In this document: one piece after another, positions 1 through 6,114 of the stretch
Numbering within the stretch: position 1 is the first letter of the stretch
How the letters are laid out: each line of letters starts with the position of its first letter
Source of the DNA: an uncultured Bdellovibrio sp.
Lineage (GTDB): Bacteria; Bdellovibrionota; Bdellovibrionia; Bdellovibrionales; Bdellovibrionaceae
Reading direction: 5' to 3'
DNA: 6,166 nt
NCBI GenBank assembly: GCA_937871355.1
Contig: CALMPX010000095.1
Location: 1 to 6,166, forward strand
Made by a program: the position numbers and the translations under genes
Notes under the pieces: model-generated
What the model was told of the DNA's origin: nothing
Databases searched by the model: none
The model's input: the letters and a program-made list of their open reading frames with translations, nothing else

Positions 1-1562
1 TAGATGAAATAAAACTAATTTATGATAACCAAAAAACAAAATACAGCGGATCCATACTGTCTCGTGTTTACGAAAGCGAACTCAATCCATCGATCTGGAA
101 AGCGCTTTCTTGGATACCAACACTTCCCTTCAGTAAAAATTTAACAGCTACGAATGAAATTAAAGATCATTATTCTTCTTTAGTTAAATTAGATGGAACT
201 ACTGGCGATTCTGATTTAGCGACTGATTTAGTTGGATTATGGCATTTGGATAATAATTGGAATGACGCAAAAGTTTCAAACCATGGTACGGCAAACGGGA
301 ACCCTTCGTTTACTAGTTCATCTAAACTTGGAACTCATGCTGGCCTATTTGATGGAAACGGTGATTTTATCAACCTTGGAACTAATGCAACATTAAATAT
401 AAATAATAATTTTACGATATCCGCATGGGTAAATATTCCAACATTAGCAGGTTCTCCCGCGTATGGAGTCGTTTCCTGGGGACAAGACACTGCCGGAAAA
501 AGACGAAGTATTTTAATATGGAATGGCGGATCGGGATCCAGTCACCGCCTGTACTTTTCGGGTTATTTTGCTCCGGCTAATTTGGTTGGCACGTCGGACC
601 TATCTGATGATAAATGGCATCATCTGGTTGTTACTCTTTCAAGCTCAAATGAGGCTAAGGTTTATGTTGATGGTAGAATGGAAAATGCTGGTTCGGTAAC
701 ACTAGCTCCTTATTCTTTTTCTGGATCTTATATCGGTGCTACACCCCTTGGTGATGGTGACCAGGAATATTTTAGTGGTTCTATCGACGAAGTGGCCATC
801 TGGTCACGCGTGCTTCACGAAAATGAAGTGATGCAGTTGTACCGCCGTGGAGCTAATCGCATTAAGTATCAAGTTCGAAGTTGTGGATCAGCTAACTGCA
901 CGGATGATCCAAACGGTGGTAACTGGAAAGGTCCTGACGGAACCAAAAACACTTATTACTCAGAGCTTCAAAATACATCTTCATATGATAAAATAAATAA
1001 TATTCCAACGGGAACAGTTAATATTGGTTTACCAGAGTTTAATTTTACGAACTTTACTTCGCCTCAGCCTGCAAATAATCGCTACGTACAGTACAAAGCA
1101 ATTTTTGAAAGTGATGATACAAGTACAAAATGTAATTACGGAGCAAGTAACACGTTTTGTTCTCCTGAGCTTAAATCTGTTTCACTAAAAAGTGATAATT
1201 ACTATAACTCCGCTCCGCACGCTATAACTAAAACTGGGATCCAGTATTACAATTTAAGTTCAGCTTTAGAGACCTTAAGTTCGAATGGTTGTTCGAGTGG
1301 AGTTGTTTATAATTTAGGTTATGGAAACACTTATGATGTAGCGACGTGGTATTATTATACGGGTGGAAATTGGACGACAGCCGGTTCTGATGCGACGACC
1401 GCAAATACAATCGCAGAGTTCAATGATAATAGCGCAATAGCTTTAACTCAATTTTCTAATTTTCCCGGTCGAAGTAAAAAAGTTTTCTTAAAAGCTTTCT
1501 TACGATCATCAGGATCGACAACCTGTGAACTTAATTCTTTCAAATTAGATGGTGAGAAGTAG
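1..1562 (+). CDS. LamG-domain surface/secreted protein, 3' part (5' end outside window)
   Basis: The frame is open from base 3 to the TAG at 1560-1562 with no stop, giving 519 visible residues. The first in-frame start-like codon I noted, TTG at 246, lies inside the conserved LamG opening (GLWHLD, residues 78-83 counted from base 3), so it is not a real start and the gene is cut by the left edge. Residues 77-280 form a concanavalin A-like/LamG jelly-roll domain: GLWHLD, LFDGNGDFINLG, FTISAWV, WHHLVVTL, KVYVDG and the closing GSIDEVAIWSRVL. LamG folds typically bind glycans or proteins outside the cell. Residues 281-402 (RIKYQVRSC to SPELKSVSL) and about 403-519 are further modules with six cysteines in all (C294, C299, C377, C386, C430, C508). 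No C-terminal anchor or membrane segment is visible. An extracellular adhesive or structural role is inferred; the exact function is unknown. The next gene is convergent. Confidence 0.85.
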   Translation, partial: DEIKLIYDNQKTKYSGSILSRVYESELNPSIWKALSWIPTLPFSKNLTATNEIKDHYSSLVKLDGTTGDSDLATDLVGLWHLDNNWNDAKVSNHGTANGNPSFTSSSKLGTHAGLFDGNGDFINLGTNATLNINNNFTISAWVNIPTLAGSPAYGVVSWGQDTAGKRRSILIWNGGSGSSHRLYFSGYFAPANLVGTSDLSDDKWHHLVVTLSSSNEAKVYVDGRMENAGSVTLAPYSFSGSYIGATPLGDGDQEYFSGSIDEVAIWSRVLHENEVMQLYRRGANRIKYQVRSCGSANCTDDPNGGNWKGPDGTKNTYYSELQNTSSYDKINNIPTGTVNIGLPEFNFTNFTSPQPANNRYVQYKAIFESDDTSTKCNYGASNTFCSPELKSVSLKSDNYYNSAPHAITKTGIQYYNLSSALETLSSNGCSSGVVYNLGYGNTYDVATWYYYTGGNWTTAGSDATTANTIAEFNDNSAIALTQFSNFPGRSKKVFLKAFLRSSGSTTCELNSFKLDGEK

Positions 1563-1563
1563 G

Positions 1564-1610
1564 AGGTCATTACTTTTTACATAACGGTGCTTCCCAAAAA
1601 GTAACGGCCT
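1564..1610. repeat. Imperfect 15-bp inverted repeat in convergent spacer
   Basis: The left arm 1564-1578 pairs with the right arm 1596-1610 around a 17-nt loop. It has 13 Watson-Crick pairs, one mismatch (1569/1605) and one G-T pair (1567/1607). Read outward from the loop, both arms fit AAAAAGTAAYGRCCT. The element fills most of the 58-bp gap between two converging genes, where transcription of both should end. The A/T tracts are at the loop side of the stem rather than after it, so it is not a textbook intrinsic terminator. It may be a 3'-end hairpin or a REP-like extragenic palindrome; which one is inference. Confidence 0.6.
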
Positions 1611-1620
1611 ACCTATTCAC

Positions 1621-2289
1621 CTATTCGGTTTCCCAACCGACGACGCGACCGCCTTCAAAAAAGACGTAGCGTCGTTCTCTTTTGTAGCCATTTGGCGAAG
1701 GCACATCACGAACATAGCGCCATTTTTCATTCTTATAAATAGGGTTACCACTGTGTTCGACTGATTCGGGCTCGCCCCAAGATTTGCGGACTAATTCTTG
1801 ATTCATTCCTAAAGTGAGATCTTGAGAATCGACAACATCTAAAAAGTCTTTATCTGATTTTGCACGGGACCAAATTTTATTTCGAATCACCCAGGCTTGA
1901 CGACCCTCTATAGTGGGGTAAGACAAGTAGTCTACTTTTTCTTGATCACTCAAAAGATACGGCAATACTTTTGAGTAATGCTGACGTTCTTTGTCTGAAT
2001 CTAAAGTTCTTTCTAAAGCTCTTACTTTGTAGCGAGATAAAATCTGAGATCGCTCTTCGTCAGAAAGTTCATTGTCAGGATTGAAACCTAATTCAAAGGC
2101 GTATTTTTTTAAATCGTGTTCTGGAATAATTCCGGTATCTTTTTTGATGGTTCCTTCGCGTTTGATGGTGACCAGGTCCGCTTCGGGACCCAGTTCAGCA
2201 CGTTCTGCGGTTTTGAGTTGATAAAGACCGCACGAGGGAAGTATTAAAATGATAAGACCGCCGAAAAGGTTAAATATGATATTCTTCAT
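1621..2289 (-). CDS. Predicted outer-membrane lipoprotein with BamE-like C-terminal region
   Basis: This 222-residue protein begins with a lipoprotein signal peptide: K2, a hydrophobic stretch at about residues 4-17, and a lipobox-like LPSC ending at C20. Residue +2 after the cysteine is Gly rather than Asp, which fits sorting to the outer membrane under the E. coli rule. Residues 75-150 are charged and probably helical. Residues 158-222 (LTLGMNQELVRKSWGEPESV, then EKWRY, then YVFFEGGRVVGWE) follow the pattern of BamE/SmpA-OmlA-like small domains: a glycine, a helix ending in WGxP, then strands with a final FF-x-GG-x-V. A distant likeness to GWxTD-type regions is the alternative. I do not recognise a specific family and infer only an envelope location. 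The ATG at 2289 has no clear Shine-Dalgarno sequence. The gene is divergent from the FliL-like gene and convergent with the LamG gene. Confidence 0.75.
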   Translation of the reverse strand: MKNIIFNLFGGLIILILPSCGLYQLKTAERAELGPEADLVTIKREGTIKKDTGIIPEHDLKKYAFELGFNPDNELSDEERSQILSRYKVRALERTLDSDKERQHYSKVLPYLLSDQEKVDYLSYPTIEGRQAWVIRNKIWSRAKSDKDFLDVVDSQDLTLGMNQELVRKSWGEPESVEHSGNPIYKNEKWRYVRDVPSPNGYKRERRYVFFEGGRVVGWETE

Positions 2290-2431
2290 AGTTTTAGTGT
2301 ATCATTTTTTCTGCAGAAGATAAGAGCTGTAAACGGGTTTACGCTTGTCCTGGACAAAAGACAGCCCATCAGGGATTAAAACACCGAATTAGCTGGATTT
2401 TGAGCCGGTTCGTTATTAAATTTAGATATCC
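2290..2431. promoter_or_regulatory. Divergent intergenic region with three short palindromes
   Basis: These 142 bp must hold the start signals for both the lipoprotein gene (leftward) and the FliL-like gene (rightward). Three perfect palindromes occur: TTCTGCAGAA at 2309-2318, GTAAAC-GG-GTTTAC at 2329-2342, and TTGTCC-T-GGACAA at 2345-2357. The last two are only 2 bp apart. They could be operator half-sites for dimeric regulators, but each is short. No strong -35/-10 pair is visible in either direction. On the minus strand an extended -10-like TGATACACT ends 6 nt before the lipoprotein ATG. On the plus strand TTGAGC (2400-2405) and TAGATA (2423-2428) are 17 bp apart but lie too near the ATG. 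Confidence 0.4.
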
Positions 2432-3190
2432 ATGAGCGAAGATATAAATAACAACAATGATATTGATTTAGCCAACGAAGAAGAAGCTTTAAAAAGTATC
2501 GATACTTATATATCTGAGCAAGATCCTCATTTTATTAAAAGTCTTTCTGAAATAAAAATTGATAATGAAGCTGTCAGTCTTTCAGTGCTAGATAGCGCTT
2601 TGGATATGGACAGCCATTCTCAGACGTTTAATCCTTCGTTCTCATTTTTCCATAAATTGAAACAAGTCTTCGATTTCCGTAATGATTTTAAAACGGTTAT
2701 TCTTTTTTGGATCTCAGCCGGCTTAGTTGCGGCAGGGGTTTATTGGGTTTTTCAATCCCACTTTTGGGACAAAAAGATTCCTTTGTTTTTAACTTCGTTT
2801 GCAGAGTCAGGATCGCCAGTCCAAGATTACGATCCCGCAACAGAAGTTCAATTATTTTTTGATAATCCACGTTTAGCTAAAAATATTCTTGAACTCAAAA
2901 AAATGGTGGTCAATCTTAAGCCATCATCCGAATCATCAGGAAATCCAATGCTGGCCTTTGAAATACGTGTCGAAGGTTTATCAAAGGAAGTGATGGTTGA
3001 ATTAAAAGATCGTGAAGCTGAGTTCGTCGATCGCGTTTTGAGAGTCACCGAAGAGTTTTCCTACGATGAATTAGTTGAAGCTGAAGGGAAGCAGAAGCTA
3101 TCTGAAAAACTTATAGATGTCATGAATGCGAACTTGACCAAAGGGCAAGTTCGCAAGGTTATGTTTTCGACATTTTTTCTTAAAAACTAA
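2432..3190 (+). CDS. FliL-like single-pass membrane protein with long acidic N-terminus
   Basis: A 252-residue protein. Residues 1-60 are acidic and hydrophilic (for example NEEEALKSID), residues 75-87 are basic/aromatic, and about 88-107 (TVILFWISAGLVAAGVYWVF) form one membrane helix. Residues 155-252 match the FliL pattern: MVVNLKP at 158-164, a beta strand with an acidic Phe-Glu-Ile-Arg-Val, the helix EFVDRVLRVTEEFSYDEL, then EGKQKLSEKL, NANLTKGQV and the closing VMFSTFFLKN. In flagellated bacteria FliL sits at the basal body around the stators and supports torque; its periplasmic domain has a stomatin-like fold. Typical FliL proteins are roughly 150-180 residues, so the cytoplasmic extension is extra. 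No flagellar gene is adjacent, so a role with MotAB/ExbB-type stators or another membrane motor is inference. An in-frame TAG at 2423-2425 fixes the start at ATG 2432 or later; there is no clear ribosome binding site. Confidence 0.75.
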   Translation: MSEDINNNNDIDLANEEEALKSIDTYISEQDPHFIKSLSEIKIDNEAVSLSVLDSALDMDSHSQTFNPSFSFFHKLKQVFDFRNDFKTVILFWISAGLVAAGVYWVFQSHFWDKKIPLFLTSFAESGSPVQDYDPATEVQLFFDNPRLAKNILELKKMVVNLKPSSESSGNPMLAFEIRVEGLSKEVMVELKDREAEFVDRVLRVTEEFSYDELVEAEGKQKLSEKLIDVMNANLTKGQVRKVMFSTFFLKN

Positions 3191-3192
3191 AT

Positions 3193-4449
3193 TTACGACT
3201 GTTTAAATTCTGAAACATTAATATTATAATTTTTCAAACGATCATGTAAAGTTGACTTGGGAATTCCTAAATCAGAAGCTGTACGCTTTTGACTGCCGCC
3301 ATTAGCCATCAAGCGTTTTAAAATCATTTGTTTTTCAATTTCTTTGATCACGGACGTTGATTGTGCGGGGTAGTTCGAGCGAAAACTGGCATCGATAACT
3401 TCTTTGCGATGTATGAGCTTGTCAATAATATCGTCAGTTATATACTGTTTGGCGTACAACGTGCTAGCACGCGTGACGACATTTTTGAGTTCACGAATAT
3501 TACCTGGCCAATCGTATTTTTTTAATTTTTGAATAGCATTAAAAGAAAAACGTACCCGCATTTTGCGCGCAAAAAAGTAAATGATTTCGTCAAAATCTTC
3601 CATACGATCTTTTAAGCGGGGAACTTCGATATTAATAATATTAAGACGATAAAACAAATCGGCACGGAAAGATCCTTCTTGAATTTTATGGTAAAGATTT
3701 TGATGAGTCGCCGCTATCACGCGCACATTGGTTTTAATATTTTTATCTGATCCTACGGGACGTATTTCTTCATTTTCTAAAGCGCGTAGTAATTTTGCTT
3801 GAAGTGAAAAAGAGAGATCTCCGATCTCATCTAAAAATAAAGTACCATGACGAGCCGCTTCGAAAGCCCCTTTGCGATCAGTGATCGCCCCGGTAAAGCT
3901 TCCTTTGATGTGACCGAATAATTCACTTTCGACTAAAGTTTCTGTTAAGGCCGAGCAATTTACACTCAGGAAGGGGTGGTGACTTCGCAGAGAGTAATCG
4001 TGAATTTTACGTGCGATCACATCTTTTCCAGATCCTGAAGATCCGAGTAATAAAACGGTGTGATCGGTTGGCGAAACGGCTTCTAATGATCGAAGTTGTT
4101 CATTCCAGTGCTCAGATTTGCTGGACAGGGGAAAGACGACTTTTTTGAGATTGAGATCATGGACAACGAATTCAGCATAACCTGTCGAAATAATATCGCC
4201 GTCGTTTAATTGCGCCTCTAAAATTTGAGCTCCATTGACGTAGGTACCTGTATTTGATCGCATATCTTTAATAAAGAGTTTGCCTTCTTTTGTTTCTAAT
4301 CGGCAATGGCGAGCATCCACCTCAAGATCAAAAATCTGTATTTGACAGGTCGAATCTTTTCCCAAATGGGTGTAGCCGTCAGCGAGGGTTTCTGTTCCGA
4401 TATTCCATGTGCTACGAGTTGCATCTAATTTCTCAATTTTAAAAGCCAT
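3193..4449 (-). CDS. FHA-domain sigma-54-dependent transcription activator (AAA+ / Fis-type HTH)
   Basis: A 418-residue bacterial enhancer-binding protein. Residues about 25-98 form an FHA domain (LGKD at 29-32, VDARH at 45-49, RSNTGTYVNG at 64-73). Residues about 113-345 form the sigma-54 AAA+ ATPase: Walker A GSSGSGKD at 136-143, sigma-54 contact loop GSFTGA at 183-188, Walker B LFLDEIGD at 204-211, FRADLFYRLN with candidate Arg fingers R262 and R268, and sensor II WPGNIREL at 314-321. Residues 367-410 are a Fis/HTH_8 DNA-binding helix-turn-helix (KRTASDLGIPKSTLHDRLK). Such proteins remodel RNA polymerase-sigma-54 using ATP; FHA domains usually read phosphothreonine, tying activity to a Ser/Thr kinase. 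The frame extends upstream to a TTG at 4491, but ATG 4449 follows a good AAGGA at 5-nt spacing, so I choose it. The target genes are not visible. The 3' end lies 2 bp from the convergent FliL-like gene. Confidence 0.93.
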   Translation of the reverse strand: MAFKIEKLDATRSTWNIGTETLADGYTHLGKDSTCQIQIFDLEVDARHCRLETKEGKLFIKDMRSNTGTYVNGAQILEAQLNDGDIISTGYAEFVVHDLNLKKVVFPLSSKSEHWNEQLRSLEAVSPTDHTVLLLGSSGSGKDVIARKIHDYSLRSHHPFLSVNCSALTETLVESELFGHIKGSFTGAITDRKGAFEAARHGTLFLDEIGDLSFSLQAKLLRALENEEIRPVGSDKNIKTNVRVIAATHQNLYHKIQEGSFRADLFYRLNIINIEVPRLKDRMEDFDEIIYFFARKMRVRFSFNAIQKLKKYDWPGNIRELKNVVTRASTLYAKQYITDDIIDKLIHRKEVIDASFRSNYPAQSTSVIKEIEKQMILKRLMANGGSQKRTASDLGIPKSTLHDRLKNYNINVSEFKQS

Positions 4450-4454
4450 AATAA

Positions 4455-4459
4455 TCCTT
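4455..4459 (-). promoter_or_regulatory. Ribosome binding site deciding the start of the FHA activator
   Basis: On the minus strand AAGGA (within AAAAGGATTATT) lies 5 nt before the ATG at 4449-4447. It falls inside the longer reading frame that would begin at TTG 4491. No comparable site precedes that TTG, so the shorter 418-residue protein is preferred. Confidence 0.75.
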
Positions 4460-4642
4460 TTCGGTTGTCGTTTGTTCAGAGGTTGTTTCAAGAAAAGAAC
4501 CGGATTCGGACCGCTAAAAAAGACGTAGAACCAAATAGGTTTGAGCTGAGCCTATCTAAACTAAAAAAATTTCTAAAAACGGAGAATGAGGTCCTAAAAT
4601 TGAGAATATTTAAAAAAATCAGCCCCTCAGCGCGAGTTCTAA

Positions 4643-4671
4643 ATGACGACTTAAAAGGAATAGACTATAAT
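4643..4671 (+). promoter_or_regulatory. Sigma-70-type promoter for engB-kdsB-pyrG
   Basis: There is a perfect -10 TATAAT at 4666-4671 and ATGACG at 4643-4648 as -35 (4 of 6 matches to TTGACA), with the ideal 17-bp spacer. Transcription would start near 4678, leaving a leader of roughly 20 nt before the engB ATG at 4697. A 5-bp inverted pair ACGAC (4646-4650) / GTCGT (4674-4678) flanks the -10 box and could be an operator, though it is short. The housekeeping-type promoter fits the essential genes downstream. Confidence 0.65.
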
Positions 4672-4696
4672 TCGTCGTATACCAAAGTGAGCGTTT

Positions 4697-5365
4697 ATGG
4701 CAGCAAAAATCAGTTATATTAAAAGTGCAGTCTTGGAAAAGGATTATCCTATTCATGATAAATTTGAAGTGGCCTTCATGGGTCGTTCAAACGCCGGTAA
4801 GTCATCGCTTATTAATAATCTATCAAAATCTAAAATCGCTCATGTCAGTCAGATGCCGGGTAAAACTCGACTACTTAGTTTTTTCAATTTTGCTGATAGT
4901 TATGTTTTAGTCGATATGCCTGGATACGGTTACGCTTCTCGAAGCGGATCTGAAGTCGATGAATGGCAACCCATGATCGAAGCTTACTTATCTGAGCGTG
5001 CCTGTTTAGCCGGCTTAGTTTTGGTGATGGATATTCGCCGTAAATGGACTAAAGAAGAAGTCGTTCTCGTTCAGTTCGTACAAAATTATGGACGTCCCGT
5101 AGCTATCGCTTTAACTAAAGCAGATAAAATGACAAAAGCTGAAATCGTGAAAGCAGTCGCAAAACATAAAAAAGATTCTAAAATTAACGAGATTTTTGTT
5201 GTTTCGAATACGCAACAAACAGGCTACAAAGAACTCGAAGAGCATGTTTATAAAAACTGGATTAAAACTCAAGAAGAAGAATATGCCGCTATGAAAAAAA
5301 CTGAAAAAGCTGAAGCTAAGGCGGCAGAACATAAAGACGAAAGCGACACGGAGTCCGATTCATGA
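4697..5365 (+). CDS. engB: Ribosome biogenesis GTP-binding protein EngB/YsxC (YihA)
   Basis: A 222-residue TRAFAC-class GTPase that helps late assembly of the 50S ribosomal subunit in the cytoplasm. The G motifs are in order: G1 GRSNAGKS at 29-36, G2 PGKT at 54-57 (T57), G3 DMPGYG at 73-78, G4 TKAD at 140-143, and a G5-region VSNTQQTG at 169-176 where many family members have VSS. The EngB signature SKIAHVSQMPGKTR is intact. The core ends near residue 195. Residues 196-222 form a charged Lys/Glu/Ala then acidic tail (KTEKAEAKAAEHK, DESDTESDS) beyond the usual family length. The ATG at 4697 follows AAAGTGAG, a weak ribosome binding site, and begins about 20 nt after the predicted transcription start. 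The stop codon overlaps the kdsB start as ATGA, indicating translational coupling. Confidence 0.95.
   Translation: MAAKISYIKSAVLEKDYPIHDKFEVAFMGRSNAGKSSLINNLSKSKIAHVSQMPGKTRLLSFFNFADSYVLVDMPGYGYASRSGSEVDEWQPMIEAYLSERACLAGLVLVMDIRRKWTKEEVVLVQFVQNYGRPVAIALTKADKMTKAEIVKAVAKHKKDSKINEIFVVSNTQQTGYKELEEHVYKNWIKTQEEEYAAMKKTEKAEAKAAEHKDESDTESDS
5350..5353 (+). promoter_or_regulatory. Ribosome binding site of kdsB inside the engB end
   Basis: GGAG lies 8 nt before the kdsB ATG at 5362, within the last codons of engB. It supports this start and independent as well as coupled initiation at the ATGA overlap. Confidence 0.6.
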
Positions 5366-6114
5366 AAATCGTTGGAATTATTCCAGTACGTTTTGCATCG
5401 ACTCGATTCCCCGGAAAGCCTCTTCGACTCTTACAAGGTAAACCATTACTTCAGTGGGTTGCAGATGTCGTTTCCAGAAGTTCACACCTATCTGATTTTT
5501 ATGTGGCGACAGACCACGAGGATATCGCTGATCTTTGTCAAAAAATAAATGTTAAATTTTTAATGACTTCTTCGGATGCAGCAACGGGAACTGATCGTGT
5601 GTTTGAAGCTTGTCAGCAATTAAAGAATAAGGGTGTCAAGTTTGATGCCGTGATTAATATCCAAGGCGATGAGCCTTTATTGCCAGTTGAATACATCGAT
5701 TTATTAGCTCGATCTTTTTTAAATGAGCCGGGCTTGCAAATGGCGACTTTGGCTCATCCTATAAATGAAGAAGATATTGAAAATAAAAATGCGGTGAAAG
5801 TTTTGATTGATCAAAATAAGTATGCCATTTATTTCAGTCGTTTTTCGATTCCATTTTCTCGTGAGAAATATATTTCGAATCCTTCGGTGCAGAAACATAT
5901 TGGATTGTACGGATTTAGTTTTGACTTTTTAAGTCGTTTTTGTCAGGAACCTCAATCGTTCTTGGAGAAGTGTGAAAGTTTAGAACAATTACGAGCCCTT
6001 GATATGGGTGCAAAAATAAAAGTGATATCAGTGGAAAAGCCAACTCACGGAGTGGATACGCCAGAAGACTTAGAAAAAATTGAAAAATTATTAAAATCAG
6101 GAAAAATAATATGA
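5362..6114 (+). CDS. kdsB: 3-deoxy-manno-octulosonate cytidylyltransferase (CMP-Kdo synthetase)
   Basis: KdsB activates Kdo with CTP to give CMP-Kdo and pyrophosphate, the donor for the inner core of lipopolysaccharide; this implies a Gram-negative outer membrane. The 250-residue length is normal. Visible motifs are IIPVRFASTRFPGKPL at 6-21 (nucleotide-binding loop), ATDHEDIA at 49-56, GTDR at 76-79, NIQGDEPLLP at 99-108 with metal ligand D103, NAVKVL at 143-148, YFSRFSIPF at 157-165, KHIGLYGF at 178-185, SLEQLRALDMG at 206-216, and GVDTPEDL at 230-237 with the second metal Asp D232. The stretch before GTDR reads DAAT where E. coli KdsB, from memory, has DHQS. The start overlaps engB by 4 nt with GGAG 8 nt upstream, and the end overlaps pyrG by 4 nt. 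KdsB uses the CTP made by the next gene's product. Confidence 0.96.
   Translation: MKIVGIIPVRFASTRFPGKPLRLLQGKPLLQWVADVVSRSSHLSDFYVATDHEDIADLCQKINVKFLMTSSDAATGTDRVFEACQQLKNKGVKFDAVINIQGDEPLLPVEYIDLLARSFLNEPGLQMATLAHPINEEDIENKNAVKVLIDQNKYAIYFSRFSIPFSREKYISNPSVQKHIGLYGFSFDFLSRFCQEPQSFLEKCESLEQLRALDMGAKIKVISVEKPTHGVDTPEDLEKIEKLLKSGKII
6099..6102 (+). promoter_or_regulatory. Ribosome binding site of pyrG
   Basis: AGGA (in CAGGAAAA) lies 8 nt before the ATG at 6111, inside the kdsB 3' end. It supports that ATG as the pyrG start. Confidence 0.6.

Larger units (their letters stand above)
4450..4696. other. Divergent intergenic region, FHA activator / engB
   Basis: These 247 bp separate the leftward activator from the rightward engB operon. 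An 85-codon frame from TTG 4465 runs through it and overlaps engB, but it looks non-coding. The right end holds the engB promoter. A hairpin-capable segment lies at 4535-4555: 8-bp arms ATAGGTTT / GAGCCTAT with two G-T pairs on the plus strand, and a 5-nt loop. I found no convincing -35/-10 pair for the leftward gene. Confidence 0.5.

Noticed and set aside
246..248. TTG 246 as the start of the LamG protein
   Set aside because: The frame stays open to the left edge, and the conserved LamG opening VGLWHLD spans this codon.
585..600. TTGGCAC resembling half of a sigma-54 promoter
   Set aside because: It lies inside the LamG coding sequence and the second element (TTGC at the right spacing) is missing.
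2377..2411. Possible flagellar sigma-28 promoter (TAAA ... GCCG) before the FliL-like gene
   Set aside because: The spacing between TAAA (2377-2380) and GCCGGTTC (2404-2411) is far too long, and only GCCG of the -10 matches.
4450..4491. Longer N-terminus of the FHA activator starting at TTG 4491
   Set aside because: The ATG at 4449 has a strong AAGGA at 5-nt spacing located inside this extension, and the extra 14 residues are basic and unlike FHA-protein starts.
4465..4722. 85-codon plus-strand frame from TTG 4465, overlapping the start of engB
   Set aside because: It has no ribosome binding site, runs through the engB promoter and the activator leader, is Lys-rich from AT-rich DNA with many CTA codons, and resembles no known protein.
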